Part shown: positions 45,570-52,742 of the stretch, piece after piece
Numbering within the stretch: position 1 is the stretch's first letter
Layout: every line of letters starts with the position of its first letter
NCBI GenBank assembly: GCA_937900485.1
Contig: CALCEL010000016.1
Location: 1-52,742, forward strand
DNA: 52,742 bases
Reading direction: 5' to 3'
Source: an uncultured Prevotellaceae bacterium
GTDB taxonomy: Bacteria > Bacteroidota > Bacteroidia > Bacteroidales > Bacteroidaceae
Notes under the pieces: model-generated
The model's input: the letters and a program-made list of their open reading frames with translations, nothing else
Database searches by the model: none
What the model was told of the DNA's origin: nothing
Program-made: the position numbers and the translations under genes

Positions 45570-46350
45570 TCCCATATAGACAGGAAGGATCGTCGAGTTC
45601 CTGCTGTGCCCATGCCTTCAGTTCCACTTCCGACTTATTGTAAGCATGCACCGTGCGCCTCTCCCCATCCTTGTCACCCAGTTCGATCTTCACCTTCTTG
45701 CCATTCGGCATCAGACTCACCGCCTTTAAGTTTATGCGCATGTCGTCCGCCTTCTGTTGCTTCAGCGTATCGGCAATGATGTTGCGCCCCGTTTCGAGAA
45801 CCTGACAGCGGCTGTCCTCACGGTCAAAAATCACACCGCAGTAGAGCACTGCCTCCCCGTCTTCCTGCCTGAAGAACGAACGCCCCCCCGACTGTTTAAG
45901 CCTTGCAAGCAGAGCCGCCACCGTGTTGTCCGTCACCCTGAACTGTCCGAGCCTCTGCTCTCCGAACACACGCACATTCGTCAGTCCCTGGTCCTTCAGC
46001 AATGTCTCTATGTCCACGTTTCTATAGGCCTTCTTGTTGGTAGCCATCCCCTTCAGACAGTACATTTCATCCTCACAAGTCAACACTACAGGCCGCTTAA
46101 AACCTACCTCGCGCACATATCCCGAGAACGCCACCTGCAAATTGTCATCGTACCCCAATTCGACGGTGACAGCATCTCCGCGTCTCACTGGTATCTCCTT
46201 CTTACCGTCCCACGTGATGAGCTTCGGCATCGTCAGCCTGCACATGTCTGTCAGTTGCTCCGTATCGCGGACAATCTCCGCCTCCGTCACATGACGCAGC
46301 ACCCACAACCGTGAGCCTCTGATCGTCACCTTTGCCGTTAGTCTGTACAT
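45562..46350 (-). CDS. Phage late-control D / baseplate-hub protein, probably 3'-truncated
   Basis: 262 residues with the pattern of gpD/VgrG-type hub proteins: an N-terminal domain with VRRGDAVTVELGYDDNLQVAF, FSGYVREVGFKRP, then the DIETLLKDQGL and YCGVIFDREDS segments. The family usually runs on for another 80-120 residues after the ELKAWAQQELDD point, while this one ends DPSCLYGKN at the island junction. I think the end was lost. In a contractile tail the hub closes the tube tip. Overlaps the 55-residue gene upstream by 13 bases. Confidence 0.7.
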   Translation of the reverse strand: MYRLTAKVTIRGSRLWVLRHVTEAEIVRDTEQLTDMCRLTMPKLITWDGKKEIPVRRGDAVTVELGYDDNLQVAFSGYVREVGFKRPVVLTCEDEMYCLKGMATNKKAYRNVDIETLLKDQGLTNVRVFGEQRLGQFRVTDNTVAALLARLKQSGGRSFFRQEDGEAVLYCGVIFDREDSRCQVLETGRNIIADTLKQQKADDMRINLKAVSLMPNGKKVKIELGDKDGERRTVHAYNKSEVELKAWAQQELDDPSCLYGKN

Positions 46351-46505
46351 GAGTCATTCTTTACTACTGTCGATACATCTATCGTCCACACCAACCATGA
46401 GAGACACAGTGTGTATGACTTTTCATTCTTGACTTCCAGACGTGACAATGACACCGTAGGAAGAAACTCAATTACGAGCTTATGCTTATAAAATGTTATA
46501 TCCAT
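46338..46505 (-). CDS. Small phage protein, 55 residues
   Basis: Open frame from ATG at 46505 (MDITFYKHKLVIEFLPTVSL) to TAA at 46338. An AGAGG-like site lies just before the start, the stop overlaps the hub gene, and the frame fills an otherwise empty 184-base gap in a packed operon. The composition is beta-like with two Trp. No family recognised; position suggests a small tail-tip protein. Confidence 0.6.
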   Translation of the reverse strand: MDITFYKHKLVIEFLPTVSLSRLEVKNEKSYTLCLSWLVWTIDVSTVVKNDSCTD

Positions 46506-46533
46506 AATCCTCTGGTTCTTTTATGGCGTTACG

Positions 46534-47136
46534 TTAATACTCCTCACTATACACATTATAATCGTCATCGCTCAGTGCCGAGATGCTAATCTGTTGGTAG
46601 TTACTCTCCGTCATCTGAGTAAGAGCAAACCCCGTTATCACGATATTGTCAATGTCGAATATCTCCAGGAAAGCCGAATTGACCTTAATAGCCTCGTCCG
46701 TATCGAAAAACGAACGCAGTTGCCTGATTCCCTCCGAAGGATATTCGTCCGTCAACACTCCATCGCGAACGGCCTGCACCCCTACATTGATGCTCAGTTG
46801 GTAATCCTCCGCATTGACATACTCCTTAATTGTGCCGGTCATACCCACCATTGGTGTGCTGATCACATTCTTCTTCCTGCTGATCGCAACCACCGCATCG
46901 TTCATGACGAGTTGCTCGCCCCCCTGCTTTCTGAACGTGAGAGTGCACAGAGCATAACGGTCAGCCCAATACGCCGGGTCGGTTATTGGCGACCCCACGT
47001 CGAACGACTCCACCACCGCGCCGCTGTCGGTCCATGATGGCGCGGGCGCAGTCCTCGACGGCTTAAAACCGTAGAGATAGCCCTTGAGTTGGTGGGCAGC
47101 TCCGAGAGCCACAAATCTGAATGATGTTGGTATCAT
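46534..47136 (-). CDS. DUF6046-like phage tail protein
   Basis: 200 residues. The middle (GMTGTIKEYVNAEDYQLSIN) and the FLEIFDIDNIVITG segment resemble DUF6046 proteins of Bacteroidetes phages, possibly LysM-free equivalents of the protein between tape measure and hub that links tube and baseplate. Located between tape measure and hub as expected. Confidence 0.6.
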   Translation of the reverse strand: MIPTSFRFVALGAAHQLKGYLYGFKPSRTAPAPSWTDSGAVVESFDVGSPITDPAYWADRYALCTLTFRKQGGEQLVMNDAVVAISRKKNVISTPMVGMTGTIKEYVNAEDYQLSINVGVQAVRDGVLTDEYPSEGIRQLRSFFDTDEAIKVNSAFLEIFDIDNIVITGFALTQMTESNYQQISISALSDDDYNVYSEEY

Positions 47137-47186
47137 ATAGCGTAGTTCTTAATATTCAATTACTGAGTGAAGAGTGAAAAGTGAAA

Positions 47187-49235
47187 TTACACTGCCAAGT
47201 TCGCATCGTTGAGCGCCGAGAGCAAAGCTTCTGCCACTACTTCCTTTATCTTCTCAGCGCTCTCCTGTAGGTTGGAGGCGTGTATCTCCATGCGGTCGAC
47301 AAGTGACTGCACGCTGATGGATACGTTGTGTATCTTGCCAGCACCTGAGCCTTCCGAACCTGATGAACCCGCCTTTGTGGCATAAGAGAGCGAGCCAGAT
47401 GTCGGGTCAACGTTTCCTGTCTGTGGCAGAGTAAAGTTACCGCCCTTCTCTGATGCGAGCCGTATATTCTCTGTCGGGTGGTCTTCCTTCCATGATGCCT
47501 CTGCGTCAGCCTTGCCACGCTCCATGATCTTTTTCCAGTTGAGAGCCTTGGCTATGCGGTTGTAGAGGTTGATGAAGTAGTTGAGTACCTGGTCTATCTT
47601 CTTCTCTATCCAGTCGAAGATGTCGCCGAACCACTTCCTCAGGAGACTGTAAACATACTTGAATGCATTAATGAGCGGAGCATAGAACGTGAGGAACACT
47701 TGTTTGATGCGCGTGAACACGCTGACCACGAAGTCCCAAAGCTTCGAGAAGAACCCTTTGATGCTTTCCCACGCTCCCTGTGCCCACTCGATGGCTCCTT
47801 TGAATACGTCCATGAGCCATGCACCGAGTACCTTACAGGCTTCAACGATGGTGAAGATGATTTCCCTGAACCACTTGCACTTCTCCCACAGCAGCATGAT
47901 TGCCTCTATCGCTATGGCTGCCCAGCCTATGAACGGAATGCTCTTGATGGCAAGGCTGATGCCCTTGGATGCTATCTTGGCATACACCACGGAGCGGAGG
48001 CACGTCATGCGTGTTATGCTCATGATGCCGTTCATGCTTGCACGGGCTACGGAGTGCACTCCCTTGAAGAGGGGTGCTATCTGGGATATAGGTACTAATG
48101 TCTGAGCGAAGGTACTTATGTACATGGAGAAACCGCCAGTCATGTTGAAGAACGATATTTTGAGGTCTTCAATCTGTTGCTGTATTCTCGCCTGCTTCTC
48201 TGCGTAGCTGTCCATGATGACCGCCGCCTGTTCCTCTGCGCTGTTTGTTCCGGTCACGGCTTGTGTGAATGCTTCGAGCTGTTCCGTACCCTGCACGAGT
48301 GCACGTGCTGCGTTGGCGTTCTCCATGCCGAAGAGCTTCGAGAACAGAGCCGAGTCGTTGAGTACTGGTTTGAGGAGTTCGAGACGTTCCTTGAGGGTGC
48401 GGTTCTTGTCGGCAAGTGCCATGACATCCACTCCTGCACGCTCCAGTTCCTCGCGTGTCTCCTTCGGAAGGAAACGACCTTGTCCGAGGATGGCAAGCGT
48501 GTTGCGGAGAGCCACACCGCCCTCGCTGGCTTTCTTGCCTGCCTTGTCGAGTACCTGGATTGCTGCGTTGGTCTCCTCGAATGACACGTTGGCTGCCTTG
48601 GCTGCCATACCTGCCTGCTGGAGAGCTGCGCTTATGGCCGGCAGTTCGGCTGAACCTGCCTGACCTGCCGCCGCCATGGTGTTCATCATCTGAGCCATGA
48701 CCTTGCTTGCCTTGATTGGGTCGTCCATCGATACGCCGTACTGGTTCATGGCGGTTGTCAGAACCTGTGCAGCTGCAACGCCATCACCACCCATGAGCTT
48801 TGATGTCACCTGTATGGAGCGTCCCATCTCGCTGAGTGCTTCCGGACACTTCGCCAGTTCGGGAGTGAGCTGTGAAAGCAAGAGCTTATAACCTTCCACT
48901 GCCACACCTGCATCCGTGCCGAATGCCTTGGCACTGTCACGTGCGTAGCCTTCTATCTCCTTCAACTTGTCGCCGGTGACACCAGCCACCGCTGACAGGT
49001 CGTGCATCTGAGAGTCGAGGTCTATGCCCGCCCGAGACACTTCTTCAAAGCCCTGTGCCGTCTTTTCTACGGCTTCAACCATGATGTTGAACGATGCTGC
49101 CTTGCCCACCAGTCTTTCAATGCCGGTCTTGGCAGACTCCACTTTTGCCGTGAATGCACCTGTGGCTTCTGTCATACCATGTATTGTAGCGGAAAAATCG
49201 CCGCCTATCTTAAAAAGATAATCAAATGTTTGCAT
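47187..49235 (-). CDS. Phage tail tape measure protein
   Basis: 682 residues of the TP901/pfam10145 type. The N-terminal half is helical with SAVAGVTGDKLKEIEGYAR and GDGVAAAQVLTTAMNQYGVS, followed by GMAAKAANVSFEETNAAIQV, the conserved TP901 core. The middle has hydrophobic segments (SLAIKSIPFIGWAAIAIEAI), and the C-terminus is polar. It sets tail length and helps DNA entry. At about 680 residues the tail would be roughly 100 nm long if the usual 1.5 angstrom per residue holds. Confidence 0.92.
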   Translation of the reverse strand: MQTFDYLFKIGGDFSATIHGMTEATGAFTAKVESAKTGIERLVGKAASFNIMVEAVEKTAQGFEEVSRAGIDLDSQMHDLSAVAGVTGDKLKEIEGYARDSAKAFGTDAGVAVEGYKLLLSQLTPELAKCPEALSEMGRSIQVTSKLMGGDGVAAAQVLTTAMNQYGVSMDDPIKASKVMAQMMNTMAAAGQAGSAELPAISAALQQAGMAAKAANVSFEETNAAIQVLDKAGKKASEGGVALRNTLAILGQGRFLPKETREELERAGVDVMALADKNRTLKERLELLKPVLNDSALFSKLFGMENANAARALVQGTEQLEAFTQAVTGTNSAEEQAAVIMDSYAEKQARIQQQIEDLKISFFNMTGGFSMYISTFAQTLVPISQIAPLFKGVHSVARASMNGIMSITRMTCLRSVVYAKIASKGISLAIKSIPFIGWAAIAIEAIMLLWEKCKWFREIIFTIVEACKVLGAWLMDVFKGAIEWAQGAWESIKGFFSKLWDFVVSVFTRIKQVFLTFYAPLINAFKYVYSLLRKWFGDIFDWIEKKIDQVLNYFINLYNRIAKALNWKKIMERGKADAEASWKEDHPTENIRLASEKGGNFTLPQTGNVDPTSGSLSYATKAGSSGSEGSGAGKIHNVSISVQSLVDRMEIHASNLQESAEKIKEVVAEALLSALNDANLAV

Positions 49236-49284
49236 ATATGACTGTTAATGTTTACGTTTGCAGCAACTAATTCAACAAGTTGCT

Positions 49285-49473
49285 ATGACTAATATTTGGG
49301 AAATAATCAAAATCATTTACGAGCCAGCCGACGGCATTGGTCTGACTATCTTCCAGTGGTCTCTGAAGACCATAGGCATCATAGCCTTGCTTCGTCTATT
49401 CTACAAGCTCATGAAGGCTTGCTTCACCGATGACGACGGTGGATATCTCCCATGGTGGGTCTGGTTTCATTAG
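49285..49473 (+). CDS. Possible small membrane protein on the opposite strand
   Basis: A 62-codon frame (MTNIWEIIKIIYEPADGIGL ... YLPWWVWFH) runs rightward through the 188-base gap between tape measure and chaperone, where the minus strand is not open. It has a hydrophobic helix (FQWSLKTIGIIALLRLFY) and a Trp-rich end that overlaps the chaperone extension gene antisense by 50 bases. No family recognised; may be chance. Confidence 0.3.
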   Translation: MTNIWEIIKIIYEPADGIGLTIFQWSLKTIGIIALLRLFYKLMKACFTDDDGGYLPWWVWFH

Positions 49474-49684
49474 GATCTCCACCTAACAGACGGGCAATCG
49501 CCTCAGTCTGGTTCTTCAGTCTCCATTTCTCTATCCATAGGGCGTAAGCGTAATGCTGCGCCCATTTTTCGTATGTGCCCTCTGTGGGGTTGACATGGAG
49601 GTTTGCCTGTATGAGGGCACAACCCTTGTCGAACGTGTCCTTGTCGTCATCATCCGACAACAGGTGTGCCTCTACAAGTTTTTT
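49424..49684 (-). CDS. Tail assembly chaperone extension (T part), reached by -1 frameshift
   Basis: The frame read after the slip at 49678-49684 runs LVEAHLLSDDDDKDTF and on for 84 residues to the stop at 49424. A free-standing start would have to be the TTG at 49660. As in lambda gpG/gpGT, the fused product (about 196 residues from 50013) would be a minor form that binds the tape measure, whose gene is next downstream. Confidence 0.7.
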   Translation of the reverse strand, partial: KKLVEAHLLSDDDDKDTFDKGCALIQANLHVNPTEGTYEKWAQHYAYALWIEKWRLKNQTEAIARLLGGDPNETRPTMGDIHRRHR

Positions 49685-50013
49685 ATGCTTGACATGCAGC
49701 TCTGGAACAATGTGCTGAGCTGCTTGACTGTCTCAAGGAACAACACTGCATCCTTGCGAAGGTATTCAGAGCCTCCGAGCCAGCAGTTGTCAAACATGAT
49801 TTCTGAGCTCTTGAACTCGTCCGTCTTACCGATGGATGCCGTGGCACGCATAGTCTCGAGTGATGGTCGCTTGAAGTAGCCGATGTGGCACTCTTCGCCT
49901 TCCACTACATCGATGCGGATTACCTTGCCATGCTGAGCCTTCCACTGTTGTATCTGCTGTTCTGTCACTCCACCGTCGATGGTCAAGGCACAATCTTTCT
50001 TTATTTCTGTCAT
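49672..50013 (-). CDS. Tail assembly chaperone, short form (G-like)
   Basis: 113 residues from the ATG at 50013 (MTEIKKDCALTIDGGVTEQQ). The frame is open up to 50097, but that extension translates a GC-rich hairpin repeat (KGLPPPPKPEGRPLRG) and is probably not made. It has the pattern seen in small tail chaperones: YFKRPSLETMRATASIGKTD, FDNCWLGGSEYLRKDAVLFL. It ends IKNL at a slippery A AAA AAC, with TAG two codons later. It lies between tube protein and tape measure, exactly where chaperone genes sit in siphophages and myophages. Confidence 0.75.
   Translation of the reverse strand: MTEIKKDCALTIDGGVTEQQIQQWKAQHGKVIRIDVVEGEECHIGYFKRPSLETMRATASIGKTDEFKSSEIMFDNCWLGGSEYLRKDAVLFLETVKQLSTLFQSCMSSIKNL
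49678..49684 (-). promoter_or_regulatory. Programmed -1 frameshift site A AAA AAC
   Basis: On the minus strand the codons ATA AAA AAC TTG TAG contain a canonical X XXY YYZ heptamer in the zero frame. Slipping back one base enters the frame of the downstream 84-residue extension. Confidence 0.75.
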
Positions 50014-50023
50014 AGTGTAGCCC

Positions 50024-50075
50024 CCCGACCCCCGAAGGGGGCGGCCTTCCGGTTTAGGAGGGGGAGGAAGACCCT
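50024..50075 (-). repeat. GC-rich hairpin (UUCG) before the chaperone gene
   Basis: On the minus strand, CCCCCTTCGGGGG makes a stem with a UUCG loop, flanked by further C and G runs, between the tube stop and the chaperone ATG. It resembles the short GC-rich intergenic repeats of many Bacteroidetes genomes. It may tune translation of the chaperone. Confidence 0.45.
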
Positions 50076-50103
50076 TTGGTGATTTAACTACATACATTTC
50101 TAA

Positions 50104-50538
50104 TTATTTAGAGCCCCACTCGATGTGTGAAGGGAGCAGGTCAAGTTCTACCTCCTGTCCTGTGTCACCTTCTTTCCATGCGCGTGTGTTCTTGACGAAC
50201 TGCACGTTCCTCATCTTGTCGGTGTGTACAAGTCCGGTCTCTGGAATGTACGTCACGATGATGTCGAACGGAGCGATGTCCTGAATGCGTCCGTTAGGTG
50301 CCTGTGCCTGTATCGCCTCGACTTCCTCCTGATAGAGTGTAATCTTGGCAGTAGGTGTGATGCGACCCTTGGCACGTCCCACTGGGTGGCGACCTGCTCC
50401 GTACTTGTTGACGACTTCCTGCTCGTCTCCGTACTCTATGGCTGTTATTCCTGTTACGGGTACGCCGGCTATCGTTGCTACGATGTCAGCCCATGAGTAG
50501 AGCGTACCGTTGACCATTGGTATTCCGTTGTTTATCAT
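50104..50538 (-). CDS. Phage tail tube-like protein
   Basis: 144 residues between sheath and chaperone genes, the usual place and size for a tube protein. The middle has GAGRHPVGRAKGRITPTAKI followed by TLYQEEVEAI, and the end VELDLLPSHIEWG is beta-rich. Family not recalled by name; called mainly by position and size. Confidence 0.6.
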   Translation of the reverse strand: MINNGIPMVNGTLYSWADIVATIAGVPVTGITAIEYGDEQEVVNKYGAGRHPVGRAKGRITPTAKITLYQEEVEAIQAQAPNGRIQDIAPFDIIVTYIPETGLVHTDKMRNVQFVKNTRAWKEGDTGQEVELDLLPSHIEWGSK

Positions 50539-50608
50539 AATCTGATTGGTTTAATGGGAGCTATGACAACCTGTGACTTACTAAGGCCGATAGCTCCCTG
50601 CTACGTTT

Positions 50609-51787
50609 TTATACTGTCTTCACAAATCCGATTTTCACGTTCATGGTCCGCATGACTCCCACAGGCACGTTCTTGATCACGACTTCCACTGTCGATGTGG
50701 TGAGCACATCCTGGTCTTCGTCGATCTCCACCACGTAGCCCGAAAGTTCGCCGTCCTTCTCCATCTGTTCAAGGGCTGCGTTAGCCGTTGTTACAAGGTG
50801 ACTGACGGTGTAGGGCTGCATCTTGCCCGTCTCGGCATCAATGTAGATGTTGCCGCCAAGTTCCGGAGTCAGGTTGGCACGGATGCCGCGCACAGCCTTA
50901 TCCATGGTGCGCACCCTTTCGATGTAAGCATAGTCCGATGTTGCCACGTCGCAGTTGTGCGAATCGTTCCAGTACGAACCACTCACGCCCACTATAGGGG
51001 TCAAGAACAGGAAACGCTTCTGGTCAAGCTGTTCGATGACGGCCTTGTCAATCGAGCGGATGAGCGTGCCGTCGCCTAAGGCTGGCAGACTGATGCCGCT
51101 TGGGAATGTCTTCACCCACGAAATGCTTTCGTTGACCTTAGCTTGTGCCACATGGGCGAGCCACACTCCGATACATGACACCGAATTGTGGTCGGTATTG
51201 TTCGCCGTTGCAGTGTAGAGAGATGCACCCGTTCCGCTGCCTTCCTGTGCCACGATGACCGACACACGCTCAGAGTTGCCCCCCGTCAGAGTCAAGGCCT
51301 GTAAAGCTGTCACGCTTGCCACCTTAGGCGCATAGCCCACACTCAGAGGCGCATTCTCCAGCTCCAGGGCATCGGCCTGTGCTTCGATGAGAGCAATGTT
51401 TGCCGCCGTAGGTGCTGTCGTACCGTCCCATACGCCAATCTGTCGGATGCGACCGTCGGCATAGTTCTGCACGGCCTTAATCTCAGCGAAGTCTGGCGTA
51501 TGCTTCTTAGCATAGATGCCCACGTAGAGAGTGATTTTACTGTTCACGCGGAAAATCTCACTCAACTGGTAGTGTATCATCTGGATGAACCAGTCTTGAC
51601 TGTCGGCCTCGACGCCGAGGTCTTCGGCTTGGTTGATGGTTCGTACTTCCTGAACGGCTTCGGTAGAGAAGCCCGACGGGATGTTGGCCGCAGCGGGCAC
51701 ATAGACGAGAAGTCCGCTGATGTGGTCCTCGCCCTCGGTCTGAGCCGGGATATTGCCGTTGGTTCTTGTGATTGTCAGATTATTCAT
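50609..51787 (-). CDS. DUF2586 tail-sheath-like protein
   Basis: 392 residues. The opening (HISGLLVYVPAAANIPSGFS), the middle (KRFLFLTPIVGVSGSYWNDS) and the end (MRTMNVKIGFVKTV) fit DUF2586, the sheath-like protein of Bacteroidetes and Mu-like phages. It implies a contractile tail. It is followed by the tube gene. Confidence 0.82.
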   Translation of the reverse strand: MNNLTITRTNGNIPAQTEGEDHISGLLVYVPAAANIPSGFSTEAVQEVRTINQAEDLGVEADSQDWFIQMIHYQLSEIFRVNSKITLYVGIYAKKHTPDFAEIKAVQNYADGRIRQIGVWDGTTAPTAANIALIEAQADALELENAPLSVGYAPKVASVTALQALTLTGGNSERVSVIVAQEGSGTGASLYTATANNTDHNSVSCIGVWLAHVAQAKVNESISWVKTFPSGISLPALGDGTLIRSIDKAVIEQLDQKRFLFLTPIVGVSGSYWNDSHNCDVATSDYAYIERVRTMDKAVRGIRANLTPELGGNIYIDAETGKMQPYTVSHLVTTANAALEQMEKDGELSGYVVEIDEDQDVLTTSTVEVVIKNVPVGVMRTMNVKIGFVKTV

Positions 51788-51789
51788 TT

Positions 51790-52392
51790 TTACCTTCTGT
51801 TTTTAAGTTCTATCGTAAGTAAGGACGCTGCCAGGAGCAGGAGCACGGACGCCAGGAAGAAAAGTATCGGTCGTATTATCTGCCGCGACGTAGTGCTGAC
51901 GGTCTGGCTGTGCACCTCAGCTTCGGCTGTCGCGTGGCTTTTCGCGCTTGCGGCGGCCGTCAGCGTCGTTGTGTCCCCGACGGTCGCCCCGAAGCTTATG
52001 CAGTCCTCATCCACATGCTTCTCTCCTTGTCGTTCGACCGTCTTTTGTGCCTGCCACGCCACGAGTTTCACGGGTGGCAGCCCCGTGACGGGGTCTGCCT
52101 CTTTGTCCGTGTCGAAGATGACGAACTGCATTGACTGGTTTACGGTACGCGAGCCTTTCAGATCCGAAGTTTCGATATGCCTGTCCGCTACCTTGGTCGA
52201 TGCCTCCGTTCGTCGGGTGGACGTTATTGCCGCAGTCGTTGAGTCCGACGAGGTTGCCGTCCGGATGCTACTTTGCTTCACATCCTCCCGCCTTGCCTTC
52301 TTCGTCACTGAGCAGCTTCCTGTTGACAGGGCAGTCAGCACTGTAAGGGCAAGAAGGAATCTTCTCGACGGCCTTGCGTAGTTTGTCAACAT
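51790..52392 (-). CDS. Spanin-like lipoprotein with C-terminal membrane helix
   Basis: 200 residues. The N-terminal lipoprotein signal (RRFLLALTVLTALSTGSC) places the lipid Cys at residue 27. A Ser/Thr-rich middle follows, and a C-terminal hydrophobic helix (ILFFLASVLLLLAASLL, about residues 175-191) ends in KNRR. A protein anchored by lipid in the outer membrane and by a helix in the inner membrane has the layout of a unimolecular spanin, as in phage T1 gp11. Its start lies inside the upstream gene in another frame (125-base overlap), as in Rz/Rz1 pairs. It stops 2 bases before the DUF2586 start. Confidence 0.55.
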   Translation of the reverse strand: MLTNYARPSRRFLLALTVLTALSTGSCSVTKKARREDVKQSSIRTATSSDSTTAAITSTRRTEASTKVADRHIETSDLKGSRTVNQSMQFVIFDTDKEADPVTGLPPVKLVAWQAQKTVERQGEKHVDEDCISFGATVGDTTTLTAAASAKSHATAEAEVHSQTVSTTSRQIIRPILFFLASVLLLLAASLLTIELKNRR

Positions 52393-52651
52393 CTTTTCTG
52401 AGTTTGTCGGTTTCCTTCTTGAGCTGAGTACAGACGTCAGCCAGCATATCGTTCGACTTGCGAACGTTGTCCAGCTCGCTGCTGCATGCGTCTGCCACCT
52501 GATGGCGCACCTCTGCTCTCAGTCTCTCCACCTCCACCCGATACTTCTCGGCCGTAAGTCTCGAACCGAGCCATGCGCCTATCGGACCCGCTACTGCGCT
52601 GCATCCAACGAGGGATATGATGAACTGTGTTACTGTCTCGCTCATAATCAT
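52268..52651 (-). CDS. Small membrane protein with coiled coil, Rz-like
   Basis: 127 residues (or 125 from the second ATG). One N-terminal membrane helix (FIISLVGCSAVAGPIGAWLG) is followed by a long charged coiled coil (YRVEVERLRAEVRHQ, LKKETDKLRKDVDKLRKAVE) and a Cys-containing tail (CPYSADC). The topology is that of an inner-membrane spanin (Rz) or a phage lysis accessory protein. The next gene begins within its last 125 bases. Confidence 0.6.
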   Translation of the reverse strand: MIMSETVTQFIISLVGCSAVAGPIGAWLGSRLTAEKYRVEVERLRAEVRHQVADACSSELDNVRKSNDMLADVCTQLKKETDKLRKDVDKLRKAVEKIPSCPYSADCPVNRKLLSDEEGKAGGCEAK

Positions 52652-52664
52652 TTCTTCGTTTTTT

Positions 52665-52742
52665 TTATACGTTGAGGTCCTCTCCGTCGCCGGTGTTGCT
52701 CTGGCCGTTGCCTCCGTTGTCGGTGCTGCCGCCGTTGCCGCT
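52665..52742 (-). CDS. C-terminal end of a phage gene continuing past the window
   Basis: 25 codons (SGNGGSTDNGGNGQSNTGDG then EDLNV) and a stop. A Gly/Asn/Ser-rich tail like this occurs on Bacteroidetes HU-like DNA-binding proteins and some phage lysins. The product cannot be named from the part present. Confidence 0.5.
   Translation of the reverse strand, partial: SGNGGSTDNGGNGQSNTGDGEDLNV

Larger units (their letters stand above)
44996..45579 (+). pseudogene. Frameshifted, 3'-truncated gene (DUF7380/DUF4209-like N-terminus)
   Basis: The frame from 44996 (MTIKEALSKFDTIDKKGFYM ... IPSFAQITPMLFY) ends at 45310, but a good continuation lies in another frame: WEQRYKETSNPLLTMRYASL from 45271, running on to 45579. 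Joining the two near 45258-45271 gives one protein start like those of DUF7380/DUF4209 proteins, which are normally about 600 residues. The frame then enters the 17-base repeat at 45511-45527 and the prophage junction and stops, so only about 170 residues of the original remain. Family name from memory; the frameshift and truncation are read from the sequence. Confidence 0.6.

Noticed and set aside
47689..48663. Several + strand frames opposite the tape measure
   Set aside because: Shadows of a GC-richer coding strand; no domain or ribosome site.
50014..50097. N-terminal extension of the chaperone gene
   Set aside because: It translates a GC-rich hairpin repeat; the ATG at 50013 gives the normal protein start.

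Overview
The window looks like a piece of a Bacteroidetes chromosome, most likely Prevotella or a close relative. The evidence is the house-keeping gene content (hpt-adk-obg order, DUF4831, DUF4886, a fused acyl-CoA/ACP synthetase-acyltransferase), the repeated TAnnTTTG-type -7 promoter elements typical of the Bacteroidetes primary sigma factor, and the secreted proteins with short signal peptides ending in AQ. No tRNA, rRNA or CRISPR array was seen.

Region 1 (1-29,740) is mostly core chromosome. A leftward set holds ilvE-trmB-mrp. A rightward pair follows: an SLC13-type dicarboxylate transporter and a large secreted protein with a ConA-like domain plus a rhamnogalacturonan-lyase-like (PL26/YetA-like) part. 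After a 0.9 kb repeat-rich gap come leftward nnrD/nnrE and a DUF4831 gene, rightward hpt-adk-obg, a DUF554 membrane protein, a small lipoprotein, a sugar-porter MFS transporter, gyrA and a TPR protein. A tightly packed operon (22,070-29,740) follows: TPR protein, trifunctional AMP ligase/ACP/acyltransferase, SGNH-like DUF4886 protein, a secreted protein sharing its N-terminal module, an acyltransferase-3 membrane protein and a GT4 glycosyltransferase. It probably builds or decorates an envelope lipid or glycan.

Region 2 (29,741-45,580) is an AT-rich accessory island. It opens with an orphan IS66 tnpB and a 300-bp structured repeat that occurs inverted at 8.3-8.6 kb. It then carries, all rightward: a small XRE regulator; an ABC-type ATPase with an overlapping PD-(D/E)XK-like nuclease gene (candidate two-gene defence system); an AlbA_2/Schlafen-type gene broken by two in-frame nonsense codons; a DUF1016/YhcG nuclease; a C5 cytosine methyltransferase with McrB-like and LlaJI-like restriction subunits; a SIR2-domain protein; a DinD-RhuM fusion; and a frameshifted, truncated gene. 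The last one ends at a short repeat (CCCAAATCGGTCATTAG) also present at 7.9 kb.

Region 3 (45,562-52,742) is the left part of a GC-richer prophage with a contractile tail, read leftward and continuing past the window. From right to left it has a coiled-coil membrane protein overlapping a lipoprotein with a C-terminal membrane helix (spanin-like), a DUF2586 sheath-like protein, a tube-like protein, a tail chaperone with a clear A AAA AAC -1 frameshift site, the tape measure, a DUF6046-like protein, a 55-residue protein and a late-control/baseplate-hub protein that seems cut off at the island junction.

The observations most worth following are the paired structured repeat with compensatory changes and alternative hairpins, the ATPase-nuclease pair, the programmed frameshift, the spanin with two membrane anchors, and the repeat at the island/prophage junction.
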